23,162 bases of DNA from Candidatus Falkowbacteria bacterium CG10_big_fil_rev_8_21_14_0_10_39_9 (GTDB taxonomy: Bacteria > Patescibacteriota > Patescibacteriia > Patescibacteriales > UBA12465). Every line of letters begins with the position of its first letter. The stretch's first letter is position 1. Made by a program: the position numbers and the translations under genes. Of this stretch, positions 14,998-22,648 are shown piece after piece. The notes under the pieces are model-generated. The model saw nothing but the letters and a program-made list of their open reading frames with translations, ran no database searches and was not told where the DNA came from. The DNA is taken from contig PFAQ01000042.1 of NCBI GenBank assembly GCA_002778645.1, positions 1 to 23,162 on the forward strand. Reading direction: 5' to 3'.

Positions 14998-15934
14998 GGT
15001 CAAAACTAAAAATAAGGTGGTGGTTATTCTGGGCACTACCGCCAGTGGTAAAACCGGGTTAGGAATAAAACTGGCCGATGTTTTTAGGGGTGAGATTGTT
15101 AGTGCTGATAGTCGTCAGGTTTATTGGGGTATGGATATTGGTAGCGGTAAAGATTTACCGGATTATAATATTAAATTGCCGTCAGGTAAGACTAAAAAAA
15201 TTAAATACCACTTGATTGATGTGGCGAGTCCTAAGACTGAATTTAATTTGAGAAAATATCAGAAGTTGGCCTTTGCATCCCTGGCTGATATTGTTGAGCG
15301 GAAAAAATTACCGATTATTGTGGGTGGCACTGGTCTCTATTTGCAGGCCGTAGTTGATAATTATCATTTGTCGGAGGTGAAGCCGGATACTAAGCTGCGA
15401 GAAGAGCTGGAGTTATTAGATGCCCCTGAACTTTATGATAAATTAATGGCTAAAAGCCCGGCATTTGCGCAAAAACTCAATAATAGCGATATCAACAATA
15501 AGCGCCATTTAATTAGATATTTAGAGGTTTTAAGCGGTGATTTGAGCTATCAAGCTAAAACGAGAGAATCTCTGTATGATTTTTTGCTTCTAGGCCTCGA
15601 TATTCCTAAGGAAATTTTATACCCCCGCATTCTAAAACGCCTAGAGGATCGCTTAGCTAATGGAGTATTAGTAGATGAGGTAAAGCGGTTGCACCGCGAT
15701 GGTGTTTCCTGGACAAGATTAGAGAGTTTTGGTTTAGAATATCGTTACGTCGCTTTTTATTTGCAGGATAAAATGGAATACGAGGAGATGGCGACTAAAT
15801 TATTTACGGCCATTTGCCAATTCGCTAAGAGACAAAAAACTTGGTATCGGCGCTGGGAGAAGCAAGGGAAAAAGATTCATTGGGTTCAGGATTTAGCCGA
15901 AGCGGAAGGATTAATAAAGCAGTTTATCGCTTAG
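14990..15934 (+). CDS. miaA: tRNA dimethylallyltransferase MiaA
   Basis: A protein of 314 residues that transfers the dimethylallyl group from DMAPP to A37 of tRNA. The P-loop 'GTTASGKT' is at 15-22. The catalytic loop 'VSADSRQVYWGMDIGSGKD' (37-55) contains the conserved Asp40-Ser-Arg-Gln. It has GSGKD where most bacteria have GTAKP, a variant I associate with Patescibacteria. 'IIVGGTGLYLQAVVD' and the C-terminal 'CQFAKRQKTWYRRW' (tRNA contact) are clear. The start ATG lies inside the miaB stop region (8-nt overlap). It is the last gene before a bidirectional terminator. DMAPP must come from a pathway outside this window. Confidence 0.93.
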   Translation: MNKVKTKNKVVVILGTTASGKTGLGIKLADVFRGEIVSADSRQVYWGMDIGSGKDLPDYNIKLPSGKTKKIKYHLIDVASPKTEFNLRKYQKLAFASLADIVERKKLPIIVGGTGLYLQAVVDNYHLSEVKPDTKLREELELLDAPELYDKLMAKSPAFAQKLNNSDINNKRHLIRYLEVLSGDLSYQAKTRESLYDFLLLGLDIPKEILYPRILKRLEDRLANGVLVDEVKRLHRDGVSWTRLESFGLEYRYVAFYLQDKMEYEEMATKLFTAICQFAKRQKTWYRRWEKQGKKIHWVQDLAEAEGLIKQFIA

Positions 15935-15945
15935 GTTTTGAAATA

Positions 15946-15976
15946 AAAAAAGTCCCCCAGATTAGAGGGATTTTTT
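15946..15976. terminator. Shared bidirectional terminator between miaA and the pilin-like genes
   Basis: AAAAAGTCCC (15947-15956) pairs with GGGATTTTTT (15967-15976), with one G-T wobble and a 10-base loop. It serves miaA on the plus strand and, with a T-run on the other side, the gene ending at 15992 on the minus strand. Confidence 0.85.
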
Positions 15977-15991
15977 GTTACATGAAATTGA

Positions 15992-17029
15992 TTAATTTTT
16001 TAGACAGCGGATGGAAAAGCCAAAGGTTACTTCGTATCTGTCGCGATGAACGGCTGGATAGCCAGCGTCCAGAAGTCGAACCTCTGGTAGAAGCCCGCTT
16101 TGATAAATATTGGTAGATGACCAAAACATCGCACCCCATTCACCGTTAAACGCTCCACTGGGCCAACGAATGCCAGTTAAAAGTCCTTCAAAATGAGATA
16201 TACCACCAGCCTTTAATTTAGTACCGGCATTAGCGCAATCCCAAACTCCAAGTCTATTGGCGTTACAAGTAGTATCATTTAAAAATTGGTCTAGAGTGTT
16301 TTGCTCGGCGTCAGTCGGGATATGCCAACCAGTTGGACAAAGACCTTGAGCCGATTCGGTTGTTATGTATTGCATGGCTTCACTCCATTGGTATAGACCG
16401 CCATCGGTAGCACATTTATTAGCATCATTATTAAAACAATATTTTTCTATAACATTATTGTTAGTGGCGTCAGTGTTGCCCTTAATTTGGGTGCCAACAT
16501 TAAGGTTTTTGGCCATCCAACATTGCGTCCCAATTAGAATCGTCGGATATAATTGGGCGTCGCGAGAATCAATTACAGAATCACCACAAAGAAAACAATT
16601 TCGATTTAATATTCCTTGCGGTGTAGCACATTTTTCTCCGGCCGTTAGATTGCCGGTAGGGGTTGATAGACAGAAATCTATTTTGTAGCTAGTTCCGGTG
16701 GCGTTGTTTTGGTATAAATAATTATCGTTAGGACAAATACCATCATTGCGCGGTGTGGGGTTGGTTGGAATTTGTATCATATAGGTGCTAGAAGAGGTGG
16801 AGCCGAGCAAGGCTTGTCCGGTAGAAATTGTGTTGGGATAAGTTCTTTCGTTGGTTCGATATAATTCTAGAGCGGATTGAATTTGCTTGATGTCAGATAG
16901 TCTTCGGACATTTCTGGTGCTCTCTCGAATATTGCCAATAGCAATAACGGCCACTGACATAATGACCCCAATGATCGCTAAAACGATTAATAGTTCCATT
17001 AGAGTAAAGCCATTTTTATTTTTTGTCAT
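15992..17029 (-). CDS. Prepilin-type protein with FISUMP domain (copy 1)
   Basis: A protein of 345 residues. The N-terminus 'MTKNKNGFTLMELLIVLAII' is a textbook type III (type IV prepilin) signal: a short basic leader, Gly7 at -1, Phe8 at +1, Glu12 at +5 and then a hydrophobic helix. A pseudopilin-like helix ('LSDIKQIQSALELYRTNERT') and a Cys-containing linker follow. The C-terminal half carries a Fibrobacter succinogenes major paralogous (FISUMP, PF09603-like) domain: 'TILIGTQCWMAKNLNVGT' (about 164 onward), 'GLYQWSEAMQY', 'CPTGWHIPTDAEQNTLDQ' and the ending 'GFSIRCLKN'. After secretion it should sit in or on a pilus-like fibre, exposing the FISUMP domain for binding. Copy 2 lies 9 bases upstream. 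Confidence 0.88.
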   Translation of the reverse strand: MTKNKNGFTLMELLIVLAIIGVIMSVAVIAIGNIRESTRNVRRLSDIKQIQSALELYRTNERTYPNTISTGQALLGSTSSSTYMIQIPTNPTPRNDGICPNDNYLYQNNATGTSYKIDFCLSTPTGNLTAGEKCATPQGILNRNCFLCGDSVIDSRDAQLYPTILIGTQCWMAKNLNVGTQIKGNTDATNNNVIEKYCFNNDANKCATDGGLYQWSEAMQYITTESAQGLCPTGWHIPTDAEQNTLDQFLNDTTCNANRLGVWDCANAGTKLKAGGISHFEGLLTGIRWPSGAFNGEWGAMFWSSTNIYQSGLLPEVRLLDAGYPAVHRDRYEVTFGFSIRCLKN

Positions 17030-17038
17030 ATCTAATGA

Positions 17039-18106
17039 TTAATTTTTGAGACAGCGAACATTAAAGCCATAATTTTGGTCGGATGGCCCACGATAAACTC
17101 CCGGTCCTTCGATGTGTCTAATCCATCCGTTGCCACCGCTGATGGATGATGACCAAAGATTAATAAGATACCAATATTGGAGGGGAAATGATCCGTCCAA
17201 ATCTCTGAATGAATGAGTAATAAGATCAAGCCCCGATGATCCATTGTCCAGCATCTTGGTGCCGGCGTTGTTACAATCATAAGCTGACCGATTAGGGTTA
17301 CAGGTGGTGTCATTTAAATATTGATCTAGAGTATTCTGTTCGGCATCACTTGGTATGTGCCAGCCACTGGGGCAAACGCCCTGGGCTTCTTCCAGTACAG
17401 AATATTGCATGGCTTCGTTCCATTGGTAAAAAGTGCCTTGCTCGGGACAATCACTGGCCACATTACTTAAGCAATATTTTTCGATAGTGCCATTATTGGT
17501 TTGAGCAATAGTGCTGGTAACCCTCCGGCCGATATTAGCATCTTGTTTCATCCAGCATTGAGTGCCAATTAAGACTGTGTCGTAGGTACAAGTATCGTAG
17601 TCTGGATCACCCGTGTTACAAACATGGTTTCCGACGCCGGAAATAGTGATAGGGTCACCGCAAACAAAACAAGCAGTGTTCTTGATTCCGGTGGGGGTGA
17701 CGCATTTTCGTCCGGCACTTAATTGTCCCACTGTTTCTGATAGACAAAATGAGATGGTATAGCTACCGTTTTCATTAGTATAAACATAGTCATTGTCAGG
17801 GCAGGCGCCGTCATCTCTAGGGCTGGGATTTTGGGGGATTAACTGCATATAAGTGGAGGAAGAGCTGGCCCCGACTAAGCTTTGGCCGGGAGTGAGGGTG
17901 GCCGGATATGAACCTTCGTTGCGGTAATAGTCTTCCAGAGATTTTTGGAGTAATTGAATATCACTAATTCTTTCAGCGTCACGACTTTTCTGTCTGACGT
18001 TACTAAAAGATATTAGGGAAATGGAAAGAATCACCCCAATGATAGCAATGGCTATGAGGATTTCAATTAGGGTAAAAAATTTTTTGGGAGAAGAAAAATA
18101 TGACAT
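17039..18106 (-). CDS. Prepilin-type protein with FISUMP domain (copy 2), lacking Gly(-1)
   Basis: A protein of 355 residues, paralogous to the gene just downstream. Its N-terminus reads 'SPKKFFTLIEILIAIAIIGV' after five residues. The hydrophobic helix and Glu at +5 (Glu15) are present, but the residue before the cleavage site is Phe10 instead of the nearly invariant Gly. The FISUMP half keeps 'TVLIGTQCWMKQDANIG', 'FYQWNEAMQY', 'CPSGWHIPSDAEQNTLDQ', 'LNDTTCN' and the final 'GFNVRCLKN'. It has an extra Cys-containing insertion around 155-175 compared with copy 1. The last 60 residues before the end are unlike copy 1. It begins 1 base after the gatB stop, so it is probably translated from the gatB transcript. 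It may be processed poorly, or remain a membrane-anchored minor pilin. Confidence 0.86.
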   Translation of the reverse strand: MSYFSSPKKFFTLIEILIAIAIIGVILSISLISFSNVRQKSRDAERISDIQLLQKSLEDYYRNEGSYPATLTPGQSLVGASSSSTYMQLIPQNPSPRDDGACPDNDYVYTNENGSYTISFCLSETVGQLSAGRKCVTPTGIKNTACFVCGDPITISGVGNHVCNTGDPDYDTCTYDTVLIGTQCWMKQDANIGRRVTSTIAQTNNGTIEKYCLSNVASDCPEQGTFYQWNEAMQYSVLEEAQGVCPSGWHIPSDAEQNTLDQYLNDTTCNPNRSAYDCNNAGTKMLDNGSSGLDLITHSFRDLDGSFPLQYWYLINLWSSSISGGNGWIRHIEGPGVYRGPSDQNYGFNVRCLKN

Positions 18107-18107
18107 T

Positions 18108-19622
18108 TTATTGACTTAGAAGTTTTTTTAATTCGTCGATTAATACTTTAGGGTTGGCTTTGCCTTTAGTCTCGGCCATAACTTGGCCTACAAAGAATTG
18201 GAGTAGTGCCACTTTACCATTTTTATAATCACTGGCCTGAGTCGGGCTAGAGTTAATCACTTTTTTGATAGCGTCAATTAATTCTGCGGAGTTGTCCATC
18301 TGTTCTAATTTCAAATCTTTCATAATCTGAATTGGGGAGCCACCTTTTTCAGCCATGACGGAGAGAATTTTCTGGCCAGCGGAAGAGTTAATCTTGTCCT
18401 GAACTAACAGAGTGATTAATTCGGCAAAATTTTCCGCGCTAACCCGGCCTTCTTGTTTTAACTGAGAGAAAGAATTGATCGGATAGTACTTAAACAATTC
18501 ACTGCTAATCCAATTCGCCGCGCTACTGGAGAGTTTTTGGTTCTGTCTTTCCCAGCTATCGCTACTGGCATCAACCCAGGACCTAAGTTCGGAAATAACT
18601 TCTTCGTACCAATCAGCTAGATGTTTATCGCTAGCCAAAAGATCAGCTAAATCAGCTGATAATTCATATTCGGTCTGAAAACGACGGGATTTGTTGTTAG
18701 GCAATTCAATTAATTGAGATTTAATAGTGGCAATCATCTCAGAGCTGATTTGGAGTGGTGGGATGTCTGGTTCAGGGAAGTAGCGATAGTCAGCGGAGCT
18801 TTCCTTCTTTCTTTGAGAGATGGTTTTGTTTTGGCTATCGCTCCAGCCTCTAGTTTCAGCGGCAATTTTTTGGTTATTATCTAATAGTTCGGTCTGACGG
18901 GCAATTTCAAAATTAATGGCTTTTTCGACCGCCTTGAAGGAGTTGATATTTTTGATTTCTACCTTAGGGTTCAGTTCGGTTTTTCCAGTTGGCAGGATTT
19001 GGCCTAATTCATATTTCCAGGAACCTGGTTTTTGTAAGCTGATGTTAGCCTCGCAACGCATCTGACCTTTTTCCATATCAGCATCACTAATTTCTAGGTA
19101 GCGGAGAATCTGTTGATACTTTTGGCAGAATTTTTTAGCGGAGGCGGCATCTTTGATAACTGGTTCGGTAACCATTTCAATCAGTGGCGTGCCGGCGCGG
19201 TTATAATCAATTAAAGTATAGTTTTCTTTTTCGGGGTGGGTTAATTTACCAGTATCTTCTTCGAGGTGCAATCTGGTGATGGCAATATTTTCATCATCGA
19301 CTTCTAGCTGAGCATTATAGACTAAGGGTAAATCATATTGTGAAATCTGATAACCCTTAGTGAGGTCAGGATAGAAATAGTTTTTGCGGTCGAACTTAGA
19401 AACAAGATTTATTTCTCCATCTAAAGCCAACCCTAATTTCAAAATCATAGTCACGGTCGCTTGATTCAAAACTGGTAGAGTACCGGGATGACCAAGACAA
19501 ATCGGGCAAACAGCCGTATTGGGCTCTTTCCCTAAGGGATTGTTATGACAGCGGCAAAACATTTTGCTGGCTGTTTTTAGTTCGGCGTGGATTTCCAGGC
19601 CAATGATGACATCGTAGGACAT
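18108..19622 (-). CDS. gatB: Aspartyl/glutamyl-tRNA amidotransferase subunit B
   Basis: A protein of 504 residues, the tRNA-binding and kinase subunit of GatCAB, which converts Asp-tRNA(Asn) and/or Glu-tRNA(Gln) to the amidated forms. Its start 'YDVIIGLEIHAELKT' and the zinc site Cys23-x-Cys25...Cys39-x2-Cys42 ('CPICLGHPGTLP') are typical. 'KNYFYPDLTKGYQISQYDLP', 'HLEEDTGKL' and 'DYNRAGTPLIEMVTEP' mark the catalytic cradle. The C-terminal YqeY-like helical domain (about 400-504) closes with 'GQVMAETKGKANPKVLIDEL'. It is full length. gatA and gatC are not in the window. It stands after a terminator at 19668-19698, so it should have its own promoter; I could not single out a convincing one in the 45-base gap. 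Confidence 0.94.
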   Translation of the reverse strand: MSYDVIIGLEIHAELKTASKMFCRCHNNPLGKEPNTAVCPICLGHPGTLPVLNQATVTMILKLGLALDGEINLVSKFDRKNYFYPDLTKGYQISQYDLPLVYNAQLEVDDENIAITRLHLEEDTGKLTHPEKENYTLIDYNRAGTPLIEMVTEPVIKDAASAKKFCQKYQQILRYLEISDADMEKGQMRCEANISLQKPGSWKYELGQILPTGKTELNPKVEIKNINSFKAVEKAINFEIARQTELLDNNQKIAAETRGWSDSQNKTISQRKKESSADYRYFPEPDIPPLQISSEMIATIKSQLIELPNNKSRRFQTEYELSADLADLLASDKHLADWYEEVISELRSWVDASSDSWERQNQKLSSSAANWISSELFKYYPINSFSQLKQEGRVSAENFAELITLLVQDKINSSAGQKILSVMAEKGGSPIQIMKDLKLEQMDNSAELIDAIKKVINSSPTQASDYKNGKVALLQFFVGQVMAETKGKANPKVLIDELKKLLSQ

Positions 19623-19667
19623 ATTTTAATATCTATATTTTATCAAAAAAAAGCCTGAAAAGCAATC

Positions 19668-19698
19668 AAAAAGGACTCAATCTAATTGAGCCCTTTTT
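19668..19698 (-). terminator. Intrinsic terminator after the dTMP kinase gene
   Basis: AAAAAGGACTCAAT (19668-19681) and ATTGAGCCCTTTTT (19685-19698) pair with one mismatch and a 3-base loop. T's follow on the minus strand. It ends the nucleotide-metabolism block and separates it from gatB. Confidence 0.85.
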
Positions 19699-19711
19699 GC
19701 TAATATTTATC

Positions 19712-20401
19712 TTATGATTTGATGATTTTCAGGGCGGCTGTCAGAATTTTTTCATGAATTTCTTCCAGGCTCATAATATTTTCATCTTTCATACACTCAA
19801 TCATAACAAAGTCGTCGAAAGTTTGAGCAATTTCGGTATAGACATCAACGGCGCTTTTGAGGTGATCAAGGTTAGCTTCGTGAATATCACGTTTCTCTCC
19901 ACCAACATAGTCACGATGGCCTTTTTTATCAACCAGTTTTTGTCCCACCTCGGCATTGACGTGGAGGATGATATTGATATTGGGGCGGGGGATACAGAAA
20001 ATATCATATTCTAGCTCGTGAAGCCATTTGAAATAGATTTGTCTCTCGATGTCATTTTTTATCTTGCCCCCTTGGTGGGCCATATTGGAAGCGACATAGC
20101 GATTGGAGAGAACAATTTTTCCTTCTTTGAGCCATTCTTTGATTTTGAAACTAGCGTCATAACGATCGATGGCATAAAAAATGGAAGCGCCATATGGTCC
20201 GACCTCGTCAGCGGTGCCATAGCGACCGGTTAGATATTCCTCGACCATGCCGGCCGACTTTTGGCCATATTGTGGGAAGTCAATAATCTCTATTTGGTAA
20301 TCTAGGGATTTTAATTTGTCAGCTAAGAGTTTGAGTTGCGTAGCTTTACCCGAACCGTCACCGCCGTCGATGACGATCATTTTACCACGGTCTTTTTCCA
20401 T
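19712..20401 (-). CDS. tmk: dTMP kinase (thymidylate kinase)
   Basis: A P-loop kinase of 229 residues that phosphorylates dTMP to dTDP. The P-loop is 'DGGDGSGKATQ' (12-22), with Ala where Ser is common before TQ. 'IDFPQYGQKSAGMVEEYLTG', 'VGPYGASIFYAIDRYDAS' and 'LSNRYVASNMAHQGGKI' supply the DFP, DRY and NRY motifs of thymidylate kinases. I chose the ATG at 20401, since the family begins a few residues before the P-loop strand. An upstream ATG at 20428 in the same frame would add 9 residues and overlap the MazG-like gene by 17 bases. It is the last gene of the dCMP deaminase-ThyX block, which makes the dTMP assignment firmer than sequence alone. Confidence 0.88.
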   Translation of the reverse strand: MEKDRGKMIVIDGGDGSGKATQLKLLADKLKSLDYQIEIIDFPQYGQKSAGMVEEYLTGRYGTADEVGPYGASIFYAIDRYDASFKIKEWLKEGKIVLSNRYVASNMAHQGGKIKNDIERQIYFKWLHELEYDIFCIPRPNINIILHVNAEVGQKLVDKKGHRDYVGGEKRDIHEANLDHLKSAVDVYTEIAQTFDDFVMIECMKDENIMSLEEIHEKILTAALKIIKS

Positions 20402-20411
20402 ATAATTATAG

Positions 20412-20741
20412 TTAGCGCTTATCGCCACTTCCGCCTAAAACATTTCTGGCTTGGCGGGAGGATAATTTAATTAAATTGGCTTGAGCAATATCTTCTAGAG
20501 TAATATTTAGTTCGACACCAATTTGAGAAATATACCAGAGGACGTCGCCTAATTCACTCTTCAAATCTTCTCGGTCGGCGTCAGTTAATTGACTATTTTT
20601 GTCTCGAATAATTTTTTTGATTTTGTTAGCGATTTCTCCCGCTTCACCCGCCAGGCCCAAGGTCGGATAGATGAAATTACTGCCGATATTAGGGTAGAAG
20701 GCAGTTTTTTTGGCGGCTTGTTGATAGTCGGAAAAATTCAT
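20412..20741 (-). CDS. MazG-like nucleotide pyrophosphohydrolase
   Basis: A protein of 109 residues of the all-alpha NTP pyrophosphohydrolase (MazG) superfamily, which hydrolyses (d)NTPs to monophosphate and PPi. The metal-binding pattern ExxE...ExxD is seen as 'GLAGEAGEIANKIKK' (Glu33, Glu36) and 'LKSELGDVLWY' (Glu63, Asp66). The C-terminal 'LGGSGDKR' is common in single-domain members. The start is placed at ATG 20741, 4 bases after the stop of the kinase gene. A longer frame from 20819 would run through the end of that gene. In this operon it probably cleans damaged or excess nucleotides or helps supply dNMP. Substrate unknown. Confidence 0.87.
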   Translation of the reverse strand: MNFSDYQQAAKKTAFYPNIGSNFIYPTLGLAGEAGEIANKIKKIIRDKNSQLTDADREDLKSELGDVLWYISQIGVELNITLEDIAQANLIKLSSRQARNVLGGSGDKR

Positions 20742-20745
20742 AGGG

Positions 20746-21312
20746 CTAGGCGTTATGTTTTTTAATATCAGCGACAATATTATCAATTTCTTTTTTGAGA
20801 TCGTCCATACTGGATTCATTCACAATTTCATAGTCGGCCGTGGTCATTACTTCTGGAATTTGGATTTCAGTTTCTTGTTGTTGGTCTTGGAGAAAATCAG
20901 CGAAAGTTTTCTGATCATCACCGGAATTTTCATTACGACTGACTACGCGTTCGTGGCGGAGTTTTTCATTGGCTACAATTCTGACTAGTTTAAAGCCGGG
21001 AACATCCTTGAGAAATTTGATATCGGCTAAACGGCGAATACCATCAATGACCATAAAGGTGGCTTCATCATTTTTAATATCTTCGGCCATGGCGTTAGCC
21101 AGAAGATCATCGCCAAAGTTTTGGCGCAGGATAGTGGAGATGTTAATTAAGTTTTCTCTGGTTGATTCTAAATGTAGTCGTTTTAACAGGTCCCGTAAGA
21201 TGGTGGAAAAACGGTAATCACTAGCACCATAGGATTCCATTAAATATTTTTTGATCACACCTTTACCGCAGGCAATTTGGCCCGTCAAACCGATAACTAT
21301 TTTATTCTCCAT
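20746..21312 (-). CDS. P-loop (deoxy)nucleotide kinase-like protein
   Basis: A protein of 188 residues. Walker A is 'GQIACGKG' (11-18) after the strand 'KIVIGLT'. A lid/acceptor region 'SDYRFSTILRDLLKRLH' and an Arg-rich stretch follow, then the Walker B-like 'FMVIDGIRRLADIKFLKD'. Next come 'LVRIVANEKLRHERVVSRNE' and 'ADYEIVNESSMDDLKKEI'. This pattern is shared by dephospho-CoA kinase-like and dNMP kinase-like proteins, usually annotated only as AAA family ATPase. Its place between thyX and the MazG-like gene suggests a nucleotide substrate (inference). True dephospho-CoA kinase is a less likely alternative. It ends with TAG 4 bases before the MazG-like start. Confidence 0.8.
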   Translation of the reverse strand: MENKIVIGLTGQIACGKGVIKKYLMESYGASDYRFSTILRDLLKRLHLESTRENLINISTILRQNFGDDLLANAMAEDIKNDEATFMVIDGIRRLADIKFLKDVPGFKLVRIVANEKLRHERVVSRNENSGDDQKTFADFLQDQQQETEIQIPEVMTTADYEIVNESSMDDLKKEIDNIVADIKKHNA

Positions 21313-21326
21313 AGTTGTATGTAAAT

Positions 21327-22616
21327 TTATTTTTTAATAATGTCTTGCAAACCCCACCGGACATCCCAATCATCGGCGCCTAAATCACAATGTAATAATA
21401 GTTTAGGGAAGGTGGTTTGTAAAGCGCCTTGCATTTGATGCGCAATTTTTCTCAGGGTGGGATGAACTGTCTTGTTGGATCTGAGCTCGACGGTATAAAC
21501 AGTAGCTGGTAAGCCGTAGGTAACGCGGCAAGGGACGTTAAAGCCCATGGCGACATAGTACTGTTTGATCTCGGGAATGGTTTCTAGTTTGTCTAAAGCA
21601 CTGGTTTGTTCGGCAATTAATTCCTGAGCTTTAGCTTGTAAATCAGCTGGTAATTGCTCTAGATACCAAGGATTGAAGCCTAATTTAGTGGTCAGAAGTG
21701 GCATGCGACAGACGCCGTTTCGATGTCTTTGAATATCGCGGAAAGAACCGAAATCTAAAATAAAATCGTAAGTAACTTGACCCAGTTCGGTTAAGAAGGT
21801 CGGTAGATTAGTTTTGATAGGACGATTGATTAAGATGTCGGTATAGTTTTCTAACTCTTCGTTTTTGATAGTAGTTGACATTTTGAAGGGAACACTAGTC
21901 TCTGGTTGAAAATAGGTATGTTTGGAAACAGTATAGCCCCGATAGGTTTCTTGCTCTTCAAATAATTGATGACTGAAACTATGAGCATATTTTTCTTTCA
22001 GTTTACCCAGCATGTCATTAGCAATATCTTTGACCTCGGACAAGGGATGATGGCGCAACAATGACAATTTGTCCCAAGCTTGGCGCAAATTGGTGTGCCA
22101 ACTTAATTGAGTAGTAATGCCAGCAGGCAAGAAGCCACGCATGGTATCAAAAGTTCTAGCTTTGATGGCTTTTTCATAAACGGCTTCGTCTTCTTCGTCT
22201 TTCTTAGGATATTTTTGTTTGATAAAGTTTTGGACCGCTTCTTGGTTGTCAATATAAAAAGCCATCCATTTGTCGTGAATCGCTTTCGATTCCGGTGTCG
22301 CCAGCGGATCAACGATAGCTTGCTGGCTCATATCAATATAGCGAGTAGAAGTTTCTTGACCGGAATATAATTGATTGTCTTGGATAGCTTTGTCGGCTAA
22401 CATGCTTAATTGTTCAATAAAAATAGTGGTCGAACCGCAATCGGCAATACTCATGTGGCCGTAGCCGACATAAAAAGTTTCCATGAATTTACCAGAACCA
22501 CTTTGTTTCACTTTTTCGACATGCTCCACTACACTTTTGGGGCTACGAGAATAAAGGGCCTGCATCATCGCGGTGTCCTCGGGACCGAACTCATCATACA
22601 CAAAAATTTTAGCCAT
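21327..22616 (-). CDS. thyX: Double-length FAD-dependent thymidylate synthase (ThyX-like)
   Basis: A protein of 429 residues, about twice a normal ThyX (220-250), made of two ThyX-like halves. It should methylate dUMP to dTMP using methylene-tetrahydrofolate, NADPH and FAD. The first half has 'YGHMSIADCGSTTIFIEQLS' (52-71), 'YSGQETSTRY' (84-93) and 'LSWHTNLRQAWDKLSLLRHH' (171-190). The signature RHRxxSxNExSxRY therefore appears there without its RHR (QDN at 79-81) but with S, E, S, R and Y kept. The second half has 'RDIQRHRNGVCRMPLLTT' (293-310), restoring RHR at 297-299 without the rest, and ends with 'VELRSNKTVHPTLRKIAHQM' (376-395). Long ThyX proteins are known, for example in Chlamydia. 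It starts 32 bases after dCMP deaminase, which makes its substrate dUMP. Confidence 0.87.
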   Translation of the reverse strand: MAKIFVYDEFGPEDTAMMQALYSRSPKSVVEHVEKVKQSGSGKFMETFYVGYGHMSIADCGSTTIFIEQLSMLADKAIQDNQLYSGQETSTRYIDMSQQAIVDPLATPESKAIHDKWMAFYIDNQEAVQNFIKQKYPKKDEEDEAVYEKAIKARTFDTMRGFLPAGITTQLSWHTNLRQAWDKLSLLRHHPLSEVKDIANDMLGKLKEKYAHSFSHQLFEEQETYRGYTVSKHTYFQPETSVPFKMSTTIKNEELENYTDILINRPIKTNLPTFLTELGQVTYDFILDFGSFRDIQRHRNGVCRMPLLTTKLGFNPWYLEQLPADLQAKAQELIAEQTSALDKLETIPEIKQYYVAMGFNVPCRVTYGLPATVYTVELRSNKTVHPTLRKIAHQMQGALQTTFPKLLLHCDLGADDWDVRWGLQDIIKK

Positions 22617-22648
22617 AAATATGTAATTAATATTTATTTTAAAAATGA

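Noticed and set aside
17032..17313. Minus-strand frame overlapping the end of the second pilin-FISUMP gene
   Set aside because: Out-of-frame shadow; the pilin-like frame keeps the conserved GFNVRCLKN ending.
20412..20819. Extended start of the MazG-like protein at 20819
   Set aside because: The extra 26 residues overlap the kinase gene and look unlike the family; ATG 20741 is 4 bases after the kinase stop and begins the MazG fold directly.
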